Positions 1 to 6,245 of a stretch of 7,129 nt of DNA are shown here, piece by piece (positions within the stretch are counted from its first letter, which is position 1; each line of letters opens with the position of its first letter). This stretch comes from Bacteroidales bacterium UBA1204 (GTDB taxonomy: Bacteria > Bacteroidota > Bacteroidia > Bacteroidales > F082), in assembly GCA_002310075.1 (NCBI GenBank), contig DBXU01000045.1, forward strand, positions 1-7,129, in the 5' to 3' direction. The notes under the pieces were generated by a model that was not told the DNA's origin, did no database searches, and saw only the letters and a list, made by a program, of their open reading frames with translations. The translations under genes were made by a program, and so were the position numbers.

Positions 1-80
1 TCCATAATGAACACCTGGGCCATGGCCGGTGCGGTGGCCATCATCAGTGCGGCTGCTATTGCGATTATTCTTTTCTTCAT
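1..80 (-). CDS. N-terminus of a secreted protein, unidentified (partial, cut by window edge)
   Basis: This short reading frame starts with ATG at 80 and runs off the left edge after 26 codons, with no stop. The visible residues form a textbook Sec signal peptide: MKKR at the N-terminus, a hydrophobic stretch of Ile, Ala, Leu and Met, and a cleavage site of the type Ala-Met-Ala before Gln, at about residue 21. Only VFIM of the mature protein is visible, so no family can be named. The start lies 12 nt downstream of the adhesin stop codon at 93-95, with no terminator between, so the two are very probably cotranscribed. I infer an exported (periplasmic or surface) protein that may work with the adhesin. 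A lipoprotein is unlikely because no Cys follows the cleavage site. The signal peptide and operon-like spacing are seen directly; the function is unknown. Confidence 0.75.
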   Translation of the reverse strand, partial: MKKRIIAIAAALMMATAPAMAQVFIM

Positions 81-92
81 CGTATGTTGGGT

Positions 93-3000
93 TTATTTGA
101 TTATTATCTTCTGAACATTCACATTCTGGCCGTTGGCCACGCGCATGAGGTAGATGCCGTTGGCGACGCCGTTGAGGCTGACGCGGTTCTGGTCGTTCAC
201 GAGGTTGCTGGTGTAGACCGTGCGGCCCGTCATGTCGGTGACGGTGAGCTGGCCTTGGCCGTTGACGACCCAGTCGCTGCCATCGAAGAAGGCGAAGTTG
301 TCGGTGACGACCTCTTCGTTCTCCTCAACGTCGGTGAAGCGGCCGATGACGACCTTGAAGCGTGAGCGGTAGTCGTTGGCATTGCCTTGGAAGCTATAGC
401 TGTCGTTGGCGAGCATGTCGTATTTCACGCCGGTGAGGTTGTCGACCAAGGTGAGACTGCTGAAGTTGGCGTTGGCCGTGTTCCAGCTGAGGGTGAAGGT
501 GCCGTCCTCGTCGGTGTCGAAGTAGAGGGGCTGGCTGCCTTCGGTGATGTCGCGGAACAGGATGCCGAAGTCAGTGTTGTCGTGACGCAGGCTGATGCGA
601 CCCTTGGTGGAACCCACGTTGAGCTTCTCAGCGCCACCGTTCTCGGGACGACCGAGCTCAAGCACGGCCACGTTCTTGCTATCCTGACCGTTGTCGAGGA
701 AGAAGTTGATAAGCGGGTAGTGGTTTTCAGCGCCACGGAAGTTAGGAGTGCCTTCGTTGGTACGCATGGCGTTGGTGAACTGGGCATTGCCTTCCTCGCT
801 CACGCGAATCATGAAGCCTTGGTGCATGTTGATATACTGCGAAGCGACCTTTGCGCCATCAGAAGATGCGGTGGCATACTGCAGCCATGCATCTGATTCG
901 GGATCGTAGACGGCATAGGTGTTGGCAAACTCTTCACCGTTCCAAAGGCTGTTGTTGACCGACTTGAACACCTCAAAGTTCAAATAGCTCTGGTAGGGGT
1001 TGCCGAGAAGGTTGTAGCCCTTCAGGCCAGTCCATTCAGGAGCATCGGCTGAGACCTTAATGGAGATGGAATTGCCATTGTTCAGGATACCGCGGTTTTG
1101 GATGAACTGATCTTTCCTGCTTACGTTGTTCTGGTCGGCGTTGATGGCCATCAAATAACCCTTGCCAGGAATGAAGTGGTCTTCGTTTTCATATTTGATG
1201 TTGAGTTCGTAGTTATCCATGTGCCAGTGGCAGTTGGTGTGACGGCGGAAGTTGATCCAGTGGTACTGAGGCTCATAGAAACAGTAGAAATCACCATGGT
1301 GGTAGTTGATGAAGTCTGCAGGGAAAATCTCCGTGTCGTCATCGTTCTGGTTAAAGCTCAATCCGCAAGGATTCGTGTTCAAGCTGTGTTGGTGTATCAG
1401 TCCTTCATCATCCTTATGGTTGTCCCCATCATCGGTTTGACGCGTATAGGTCCAACCGAACTGGCTATCCTTCAACGAAGAGCTTATGGTATGCCAACGC
1501 TTTCCTTTGCTAGCATCAAAGTTCTTCAGAGTTTGGCCAGTGAAACCAGTGATGGTCGAATTGGCATCTTGCAACAGTGAGACATCCTCGCCAATATAGA
1601 CAACCACATCGTCATTATTGCTGCAATAGGTAGCATCTTCTTCACGGTTGTTTAGCGTTACATCATCATTGGCATACAAGAAGATAGCACCGGATTTGAT
1701 TGCGGGAGAATTAGTGACTCCATAGTTGAATGAAGTTGAACCATGGTACCATTCGTCATTGTTGTCAAGCGGCATGTCGGTGTTCACGTTCATGTTACCG
1801 AGATTGTGACGATGCAGCATTTCCTTCATGTTGATGGCGTAATCGATGCGGATGCCGTCGGAAGAGCCAACGCAGGTGAATTCGTCAAGCTTCAGCACAG
1901 GATAGTCGCTGTTGATGTTGCCGCCTTTCTTTGAATACTGGTAGCCAAGGGCTGTAGTGCGCATCCATGAAGCATAGTCGCCCTTGCCGCCTTCCAGGGT
2001 CTCCTCCAGAGACTTGCCCGAAGATACAATAAGGTTGTTCTGACCATTACGGTTCAGCCATTGGGCAGGCAGTGTCTTTGTATACTTGTCAGTACCAGCG
2101 GCGCTGGTAGCAGGAACCATGTTGTCCAATTCGTTGGGCGAATAGGCTTTCGTGAATGAACCGGAACCTGTGATTTGACCAAAAGTGACTTTGTCAAGGT
2201 TCTCGTTCGCGCGCTCGAAGCGGACGTAACAGTTGTCAATGGTACCAGTGTTGGTGGCAGCAATACCGCCGGCGTATTTGCCGGTGATGCCGTTATGGAG
2301 GTAGTTGTAGACACCATTGGTAAAGCCATTCTTGAAGGTGCCTTTGTTTTCACCAACCATACCACCGATGGTGTAGCCAGTAAGTTCGGCCATGGCCATA
2401 CAGTTGTAGATGAGGCCTTCGTTGAGACCGACCAGACCACCGAAGACAAGCTCGGAGTCGTGTTCAGGATCGGCGTAATTAGGATCATTGTTGCAGGTGA
2501 TGCGACCAGCAGCACCGCAGTTGAAGATCTTGCCGCTTGTGGCCAATGTGTCGGCGATGATGCCGTGATGCTTGAATTTAGGAGTGTGTTGCTTGCCGCG
2601 GAAGTCGGCATCGAGTACGAAGACGTTCTTGATAGTGCCTTTCACCGTAGAGAACATGCCAGGGAAGACCACCACATTTTGATGGGTGCCATTAACTTGT
2701 TTATAATATTTAGATGCATTGTTCTTAAGACCGGTAATCACGTGGCCATTGCCATCGAAAGTACCTTCGTAGGCCAGTTTTACTCGTTGTCCGTCTTCCT
2801 GAATAATGTAGTAAGTCTCTCCATCAGTGCCAACCGCACATTGGTAGCCAGCACCAATCGGCACCCAGTTGTGGGCGCTCATGTCGATGTCAGCAGTGAG
2901 CTTGGCGTTCAATTTGGGATGCGAAGCCACCGTGTTGTTTTCGAGGTAGCCATGACGGCCATTCACCTCGCTGATGAACCAAGCCAGCTCTTCGGGTGTG

Positions 3001-5012
3001 CTGATTTCGATGAGTTGGGTCTCGCTAGTAATCTCAGGAAAATTGGTAGGTCTGTCAACGACCACTTCCGTCCACACAGAGCCGAGAACGTTGGCAGTGG
3101 GTATGTTAAATTCCATCCAATCATCTTCTACGGTAGTGCCGTCGGGCTTAATCACAGACAAGGGACCGTTGGTAACGATGCCATCACCCCATGAGCCATC
3201 CTCGATTTCTATGGGAATGAACATTTGCAGCTTACGGCCGTGAGGCTCATCTTCGTGCCCTGTTTCTTTCCTGAAGCCACACCACATCTCCTCGAAGTTG
3301 AAGTTGGTGAAGGTGAGGACTCTTGTTTGGGGATTGTAGTTGACAATATTATCAGGCAGGCGGTTTTCTGCACCTGCATTGGGGCCTTCTTCAATCACTA
3401 CACCATTATCATCAAGAGCCAAGCGAGGAGTGCCGTTGGTGGGAGTCTCAAACTTCATCAAATTACCCGTTTTGCCCGTAAACTTGGGTGCATAGGCACG
3501 AATGACGAGGTTGGGGTCGGTGCCTTCGGGGAAGTTGACTTGGAAGCTTGGCGAAACCACGTCTTGTACGACGGTGCCGGCCCCCATGGGAATGGAAGAA
3601 CCACCGCTTTCAGAAGCAATGCTTTCGAAAATATTGGCCAAAGTCTCTGCATTTTGAGCAGCGAGGTATTTACCGTTGTCGTGGTCGCCAGCAGGGTGAG
3701 GCTGAACCGTCATAGCAGCCCATGGAGTACCTGATTGTGATTCGATTTCATTAGCGGCATAGTTACTGGAGATAAAGTGGAGCAAGCCGTTGGCGGCGGC
3801 ATCACCTGAGTTGCCACTAGTGGGTTCAGTGGCAGGTTCCCAATAGAAAATATCATCGTCAGTTGGTTCCCACGCACTCCATTGTCCCCAATTACCCCAA
3901 GAAGACCACCTCGTCCTTGTTCTTTCTGCTGCATATTGATAGGGAGCATAATAATACCTGCGCTGGGTTTGGGTAGTATTCTGCCAGTTAGTTTCATCAT
4001 AATTGATTGGACCAGACTGTGAATAGTATTTCAATTGTGTTTGATAGTCGGCTGAAGGGGAAGCACCATCGAAAATGCCAACTGAGTAAACAATTGCACC
4101 GTTTTGCTTTAAGGTTTTTGCTTCGTTTACCGCTTCGTCAGCAACAGTCTGAGCACAAATCTGTAGTGTATTATTAGAAGTGGAATAATTAGTATAACGA
4201 TGTTCAGCAAACATTTCATTGCTTCCATTTTCCTTCTCTGGAGAAAATAAACCAGGATAACCGTCGGTAAAGAAGACCACGACTTGGGTACGGGGCTGGT
4301 CATTATGCGTTTCTGGGTCATTATCCGGGTCAAAAGTGGTGATGTCGCGATTGCTCAAAATTTGTCTTGCCATTGTCAAACCATAGTGCATTACAGTACC
4401 ACCGCTAGCATCAATGTTGCCAATAGCAGTGTTAAGTACTGTGTTTACAGAACCATTCACATTGGCATATACCAAGGCGTCTTTATAGTCTTGGGTTTGC
4501 AAGTTCTGATAGCTCTTTTCACTTGGTGTTAGCAATTCTGTGTTACTATATGTTGTGTAATTACTCACGGGCGCGGATGCGAATCCTACGATAGCGATAC
4601 GGTGGTCAATTTTAAGACTGTCGGCATCGTGTTGTACTGTGGCAACGAACTTGCGAAGCGCGGCTTTCAGAGCATCGATGCGTTTGGTTCCGTCACTCAT
4701 TTCATCTTGCATAGAACCCGATTGGTCTACTACCACCACGATGTCGGTGGGAGTATGTGCTTCTGTAATGATGGACTCGCCTGTCACGAAGGTTTCGAGC
4801 ATGATCTCACCTTTGCTACCGGTGGCATCATTTGGATCTGGGATCCATGTTTTATGCATGTACAAGCCGTTAGTAGGGGTTTGTGCAAACGCGCCTAAGC
4901 TCACGAGCACCATCCCTATAATTAATAAGGTGTGCCCGAGGGCGCTTTTCCATTTGCCGTGGCCAAGCAGGGCCAGGCTTCTTTTTTCGTAATTTTTCAT
5001 TTGCATTCTCAT
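93..5012 (-). CDS. Giant surface adhesin: VWA domain, GLUG-type repeats and T9SS type A C-terminal sorting domain
   Basis: From ATG 5012 this is 1639 aa. Residues 1-43 look like a Sec signal peptide: basic start, hydrophobic LLIIGMVLVSLGAFA, cleavage before Gln. Residues about 89-470 are a von Willebrand factor A domain with MIDAS motif DQSGS (D96, S98, S100), T206 in SGGT and D250 in FFTDG, so metal-dependent ligand binding looks intact. It carries a Trp-rich insert at 369-381. Residues about 474-640 are probably beta-rich, and about 667-932 hold GLUG-like repeats (GGLVGLNEG, GGMVGENKG, GGIAATNTG). GYNLLGNPY at about 1331-1339 is a motif common in T9SS cargo. Residues 1578-1639 (DMTGRTVYTS, NGIYLMRV, final KIIIK) are a type A sorting domain, which in the family directs outer-membrane export and surface attachment. 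The open frame extends to 5186, but that extension is leader sequence; ATGs at 5036, 5006 and 5000 are alternative starts. Adhesion is inferred; the ligand is unknown. Confidence 0.93.
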   Translation of the reverse strand: MRMQMKNYEKRSLALLGHGKWKSALGHTLLIIGMVLVSLGAFAQTPTNGLYMHKTWIPDPNDATGSKGEIMLETFVTGESIITEAHTPTDIVVVVDQSGSMQDEMSDGTKRIDALKAALRKFVATVQHDADSLKIDHRIAIVGFASAPVSNYTTYSNTELLTPSEKSYQNLQTQDYKDALVYANVNGSVNTVLNTAIGNIDASGGTVMHYGLTMARQILSNRDITTFDPDNDPETHNDQPRTQVVVFFTDGYPGLFSPEKENGSNEMFAEHRYTNYSTSNNTLQICAQTVADEAVNEAKTLKQNGAIVYSVGIFDGASPSADYQTQLKYYSQSGPINYDETNWQNTTQTQRRYYYAPYQYAAERTRTRWSSWGNWGQWSAWEPTDDDIFYWEPATEPTSGNSGDAAANGLLHFISSNYAANEIESQSGTPWAAMTVQPHPAGDHDNGKYLAAQNAETLANIFESIASESGGSSIPMGAGTVVQDVVSPSFQVNFPEGTDPNLVIRAYAPKFTGKTGNLMKFETPTNGTPRLALDDNGVVIEEGPNAGAENRLPDNIVNYNPQTRVLTFTNFNFEEMWCGFRKETGHEDEPHGRKLQMFIPIEIEDGSWGDGIVTNGPLSVIKPDGTTVEDDWMEFNIPTANVLGSVWTEVVVDRPTNFPEITSETQLIEISTPEELAWFISEVNGRHGYLENNTVASHPKLNAKLTADIDMSAHNWVPIGAGYQCAVGTDGETYYIIQEDGQRVKLAYEGTFDGNGHVITGLKNNASKYYKQVNGTHQNVVVFPGMFSTVKGTIKNVFVLDADFRGKQHTPKFKHHGIIADTLATSGKIFNCGAAGRITCNNDPNYADPEHDSELVFGGLVGLNEGLIYNCMAMAELTGYTIGGMVGENKGTFKNGFTNGVYNYLHNGITGKYAGGIAATNTGTIDNCYVRFERANENLDKVTFGQITGSGSFTKAYSPNELDNMVPATSAAGTDKYTKTLPAQWLNRNGQNNLIVSSGKSLEETLEGGKGDYASWMRTTALGYQYSKKGGNINSDYPVLKLDEFTCVGSSDGIRIDYAINMKEMLHRHNLGNMNVNTDMPLDNNDEWYHGSTSFNYGVTNSPAIKSGAIFLYANDDVTLNNREEDATYCSNNDDVVVYIGEDVSLLQDANSTITGFTGQTLKNFDASKGKRWHTISSSLKDSQFGWTYTRQTDDGDNHKDDEGLIHQHSLNTNPCGLSFNQNDDDTEIFPADFINYHHGDFYCFYEPQYHWINFRRHTNCHWHMDNYELNIKYENEDHFIPGKGYLMAINADQNNVSRKDQFIQNRGILNNGNSISIKVSADAPEWTGLKGYNLLGNPYQSYLNFEVFKSVNNSLWNGEEFANTYAVYDPESDAWLQYATASSDGAKVASQYINMHQGFMIRVSEEGNAQFTNAMRTNEGTPNFRGAENHYPLINFFLDNGQDSKNVAVLELGRPENGGAEKLNVGSTKGRISLRHDNTDFGILFRDITEGSQPLYFDTDEDGTFTLSWNTANANFSSLTLVDNLTGVKYDMLANDSYSFQGNANDYRSRFKVVIGRFTDVEENEEVVTDNFAFFDGSDWVVNGQGQLTVTDMTGRTVYTSNLVNDQNRVSLNGVANGIYLMRVANGQNVNVQKIIIK
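96..281 (-). other. T9SS type A sorting domain (C-terminal 62 residues of the adhesin)
   Basis: This part of the gene encodes a compact beta-sandwich tail with the family hallmarks in order: LTVTDMTGRTVYTS, a short turn, VSLNGVANGIYLMRV and a closing QKIIIK just before the stop. In the Por/type IX secretion family this tail is recognised by the outer-membrane machinery and usually removed when the cargo is anchored to the surface. It is the strongest evidence in the window for a Bacteroidota host. Confidence 0.9.
3870..3908 (-). repeat. Five tryptophans at exact three-residue spacing inside the VWA domain
   Basis: These codons give Trp at residues 369, 372, 375, 378 and 381, each separated by two small or polar residues (WSSWGNWGQWSAW). 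The block is preceded by RTRTR and a Tyr-rich stretch, and followed by an acidic segment. It sits between the VWA core strand IVYSVGIF and the closing helix around LANIFESIA, so it looks like a surface loop insertion. The pattern is clear; its role is not. Confidence 0.8.
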
Positions 5013-5073
5013 TGTTTTAATTATAACTTGATTCATTTGTATTCTTATTTCGGAATGTCCTTTCACCAGGGCC

Positions 5074-5131
5074 GGGAAGACACAACATATCGCGCCCCGC
5101 CAAACGGTTGCTGGCAGCGCGTTCTCTTCCC
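5074..5131 (-). promoter_or_regulatory. Extended stem-loop in the adhesin leader RNA
   Basis: Read on the minus strand, the outer arms GGGAAGA (5125-5131) and TCTTCCC (5074-5080) pair over 7 bp. Inside them CGCGC (5117-5121) pairs with GCGCG (5091-5095), and GCCA (5112-5115) pairs with TGGC (5099-5102) around a 9-nt loop. The three stacked helices are separated by asymmetric internal loops, which fits a structured 5' leader better than a terminator, because no T-run follows. It would lie in the untranslated leader if transcription starts near 5325. I do not recognise a known riboswitch class. Confidence 0.45.
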
Positions 5132-5179
5132 TCGCACTTTCCCAACGTTCGTTCCACTCGGCCAGGCTGCAAATTGCCC

Positions 5180-5209
5180 TTGGCAAGTGGGATTCATCAT
5201 TGGCAAGTG
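5180..5209. repeat. 10-bp direct repeat in the leader
   Basis: TTGGCAAGTG is present at 5180-5189 and 5200-5209, start to start 20 bp, about two helical turns apart. It lies upstream (minus-strand sense) of the leader stem-loop, within the segment flanked by the 14-bp repeats. It could be a pair of protein-binding half sites or chance; nothing further supports either. Confidence 0.4.
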
Positions 5210-5327
5210 CTCAGCATATAACCTTGTTATACGGCTGGTTTTCTGCATTTTATGATCCTAATAAACCTTTTACTATAGTATTCTTATTTCGTATGTATGA
5301 AACGGGTGTACCTTCCGTTTGCGGGGG

Positions 5328-5335
5328 CAAAAATA
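5328..5335 (-). promoter_or_regulatory. Candidate Bacteroidetes-type -7 promoter element for the adhesin operon
   Basis: The minus strand reads TATTTTTG, a full match to the Bacteroidetes sigma-ABfr -7 consensus TAnnTTTG. No TTTG is found 19-21 bp upstream, so the -33 element is missing or replaced. One TGTA-N10-TACA palindrome (5353-5370) occupies that position, which would fit an activator-dependent promoter. The start of transcription would be around 5325, giving a leader of roughly 310 nt to the ATG at 5012. Confidence 0.35.
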
Positions 5336-5352
5336 CACATTTTTTTGATACC

Positions 5353-5576
5353 TGTAGTATAATTGTTACATTTTTGTAAAAAAATTGCATGGTATTTTTT
5401 GGATGCTCAGGAGTAGAAGTTGAGGTCGTTTGTTGGAAAACAGCGGAGAAATGTAACAAAGGTGTTACACTTTGGGTTTTGTCATGGTGATAAGTGTAAC
5501 AAATACGTTACACTATGTATGAGTGTAACAAATATGTTGCATAATTTTGGTTTCTGTGTGTAACAAATACGTTACA
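5353..5576. promoter_or_regulatory. Array of five 18-bp palindromes, TGTA-N10-TACA (putative operator cluster)
   Basis: Copies lie at 5353-5370 (TGTAGTATAATTGTTACA), 5452-5469 (TGTAACAAAGGTGTTACA), 5495-5512 (TGTAACAAATACGTTACA, extending to perfect 8-bp arms at 5493-5514), 5524-5541 (one mismatch, ending GTTGCA) and 5559-5576 (TGTAACAAATACGTTACA). Four share TGTAACAAA, so part of the spacer is conserved as well as the arms. The half-site length and 6-bp centre resemble operators of the CRP/FNR superfamily. The array is upstream of the adhesin only, because mutS2 on the other side reads towards it. The regulator is not in the window. Confidence 0.6.
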
Positions 5577-5659
5577 ATCTTGTGCCAAAGCTGTAGGCGT
5601 TCACATAAACAAAGCCAGCACTAGTGTGACGTCTTATTGCTTGGTAAGCTCGTCATCTG

Positions 5660-5822
5660 GATCGCTTCGTTCCTCGCGATGACGCGAAGCGCGTGTGGGG
5701 GCGAAGCCCAGATAAGTACGTGTCTGCGTCGCTTCGCGTCGGACTGCCGCTTTGCGTCGGACTGTCGCCTTGCGCCGGACTGCCGCTTCGCGTCATTGCG
5801 AGGAGGCACGACGAAGCAATCT
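5660..5822. repeat. Long imperfect inverted repeat (REP-like) enclosing 18-bp tandem repeats
   Basis: The left arm (5660-5691) carries GATCGCTTCGT then TCCTCGCGATGACGCGAAGCG. The right arm (5784-5822), reversed, carries GATTGCTTCGT, about six extra bases, and TCCTCGCAATGACGCGAAGCG. This matches the general style of dispersed intergenic palindromes with a GCTTCGT...CTCGCAATGAC core seen in many bacterial genomes. Between the arms are three 18-bp units at 5730-5747, 5748-5765 and 5766-5783, plus an 11-bp partial unit at 5784-5794, all variants of CGCTTCGCGTCGGACTGC. A small hairpin GGGC-GAA-GCCC sits at 5699-5709. The unit length is a multiple of three, so both strands stay open by chance; I do not call a gene. 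Confidence 0.75.
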
Positions 5823-5968
5823 AGTCATGAGCCTCTTTTTTCGTTCCTTCTCCTTGATGAGAAATCGAAGATTCGACGAAGCGAAGCGAGTCAATTAACC
5901 GAAGAATCAAGGCCGCCTCCATCGGACCTCCCCGGTCAAGGTTTGGCATTCTCGCGCATGGCACTTTA
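5823..5968. other. Gene-free spacer between repeat elements
   Basis: I see no credible gene here. The stretch contains TCGAA-GA-TTCGA near 5867-5878, a short GAAGCGAAGCGA duplication and a GACC-N5-GGTC hairpin near 5925-5937. The base composition and many GAAGC/GCTTC words resemble the flanking repeat elements, so it is probably repeat-derived. Confidence 0.5.
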
Positions 5969-6091
5969 GATTCCCTGCGGGAATGGAACATAATGAAAGG
6001 CGACTCGCGGCGGTTTGTGGCGTTTACGACACGTAAGCGTTACCTGCCGCCGCTTAATAACAAACACGCAACTCCATTCCCGAAGGGAATC
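5969..6091. repeat. 123-bp nested palindromic element
   Basis: The ends are a 19-bp inverted repeat with one mismatch: GATTCCCTGCGGGAATGGA at 5969-5987 and TCCATTCCCGAAGGGAATC at 6073-6091. Each end is itself a hairpin (ATTCCC/GGGAAT with a 3-nt loop). Inside lie GCGGCGG (6007-6013) opposite CCGCCGC (6047-6053), and at the centre CGTTTACG (6021-6028) opposite CGTAAGCG (6032-6039) around an ACA loop. The three levels share almost the same midpoint, about 6030, so the whole piece can fold as one cruciform or a long stem-loop. No coding frame is supported. It resembles a MITE or REP-type element, family unknown. Confidence 0.7.
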
Positions 6092-6122
6092 TCACAACAC
6101 TACACTCACGCTCTAATCCCTC

Positions 6123-6143
6123 ATCGCGGACTTGATCCGCGAT
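6123..6143. repeat. GC-rich hairpin with perfect 8-bp arms
   Basis: ATCGCGGA (6123-6130) and TCCGCGAT (6136-6143) flank a 5-nt loop CTTGA. A smaller hairpin CCTAT/ATAGG follows at 6146-6158. There is no T-run on either strand, so an intergenic palindromic repeat is more likely than a terminator. Confidence 0.6.
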
Positions 6144-6178
6144 CTCCTATGCTATAGGGATACCCTCCCGCTCATGAG

Positions 6179-6200
6179 ATTGCGGGTCTTCGCCCGCAAT
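6179..6200. repeat. GC-rich hairpin with perfect 8-bp arms
   Basis: ATTGCGGG (6179-6186) and CCCGCAAT (6193-6200) enclose the 6-nt loop TCTTCG. It lies downstream of the mutS2 terminator candidate and may act as a backup 3'-end structure, but its similarity in style to the hairpin at 6123-6143 suggests both belong to a repeat family. Confidence 0.6.
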
Positions 6201-6205
6201 GAGGG

Positions 6206-6245
6206 TAAAAGAGGCGGTTCGTCACCTGGGTTCAGGTTTGCCGCC
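6206..6245 (-). terminator. Probable intrinsic terminator of mutS2
   Basis: On the minus strand, starting 18 nt past the mutS2 stop, GGCGG (6241-6245) pairs with CCGCC (6213-6217), with an inner ACCTG/CAGGT stem (6233-6237 with 6224-6228) and a 4-nt loop. The stem is followed directly by TCTTTTA (6206-6212). The T-run is short, so termination may be only moderately efficient. Confidence 0.5.

Larger units (their letters stand above)
5039..5291. repeat. 14-bp direct repeat flanking a 225-bp leader segment
   Basis: GTATTCTTATTTCG occurs at 5039-5052 and, identically, at 5278-5291. The copies bracket 225 bp (5053-5277) that is much more GC-rich than the sequence on either side. The left copy sits directly upstream of the adhesin start-codon cluster and the right copy just downstream of the candidate promoter. 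The arrangement resembles a target-site duplication around a small inserted element, but I see no terminal inverted repeats at the segment ends. A local duplication of a regulatory sequence is the alternative. Confidence 0.6.

Noticed and set aside
84..896. Plus-strand open frames opposite the adhesin C-terminus, rich in Val, Glu and Ala
   Set aside because: GC-rich codon bias of the true gene leaves the opposite strand open. The composition is that of an antisense shadow and no family is recognisable.
2175..3194. 339-codon open frame on the plus strand opposite the adhesin
   Set aside because: It lies fully antisense to the GLUG-containing part of a well-supported gene and its translation shows no domain or signal.
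3870..3908. Trp block considered as a thrombospondin type 1 repeat
   Set aside because: The Cys residues and the CSxTCG motif of that family are absent, so only the Trp spacing is reported.
5250..5459. 69-codon minus-strand open frame across the promoter region
   Set aside because: It spans the candidate promoter and one of the palindromes, has no recognisable domain, and its translation is low in information.
5353..5576. Repeated palindromes considered as a CRISPR array
   Set aside because: The units are only 18 bp, the start-to-start distances vary (99, 43, 29, 35 bp), the intervals are not spacer-like, and no cas gene is present.
5637..5969. Open frame on the plus strand with repeated CRFASD-like hexapeptides
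   Set aside because: The repeats are the 18-bp DNA units within a palindromic element; the frame stays open because 18 is a multiple of three. No start context, no domain, and the opposite strand is equally open.
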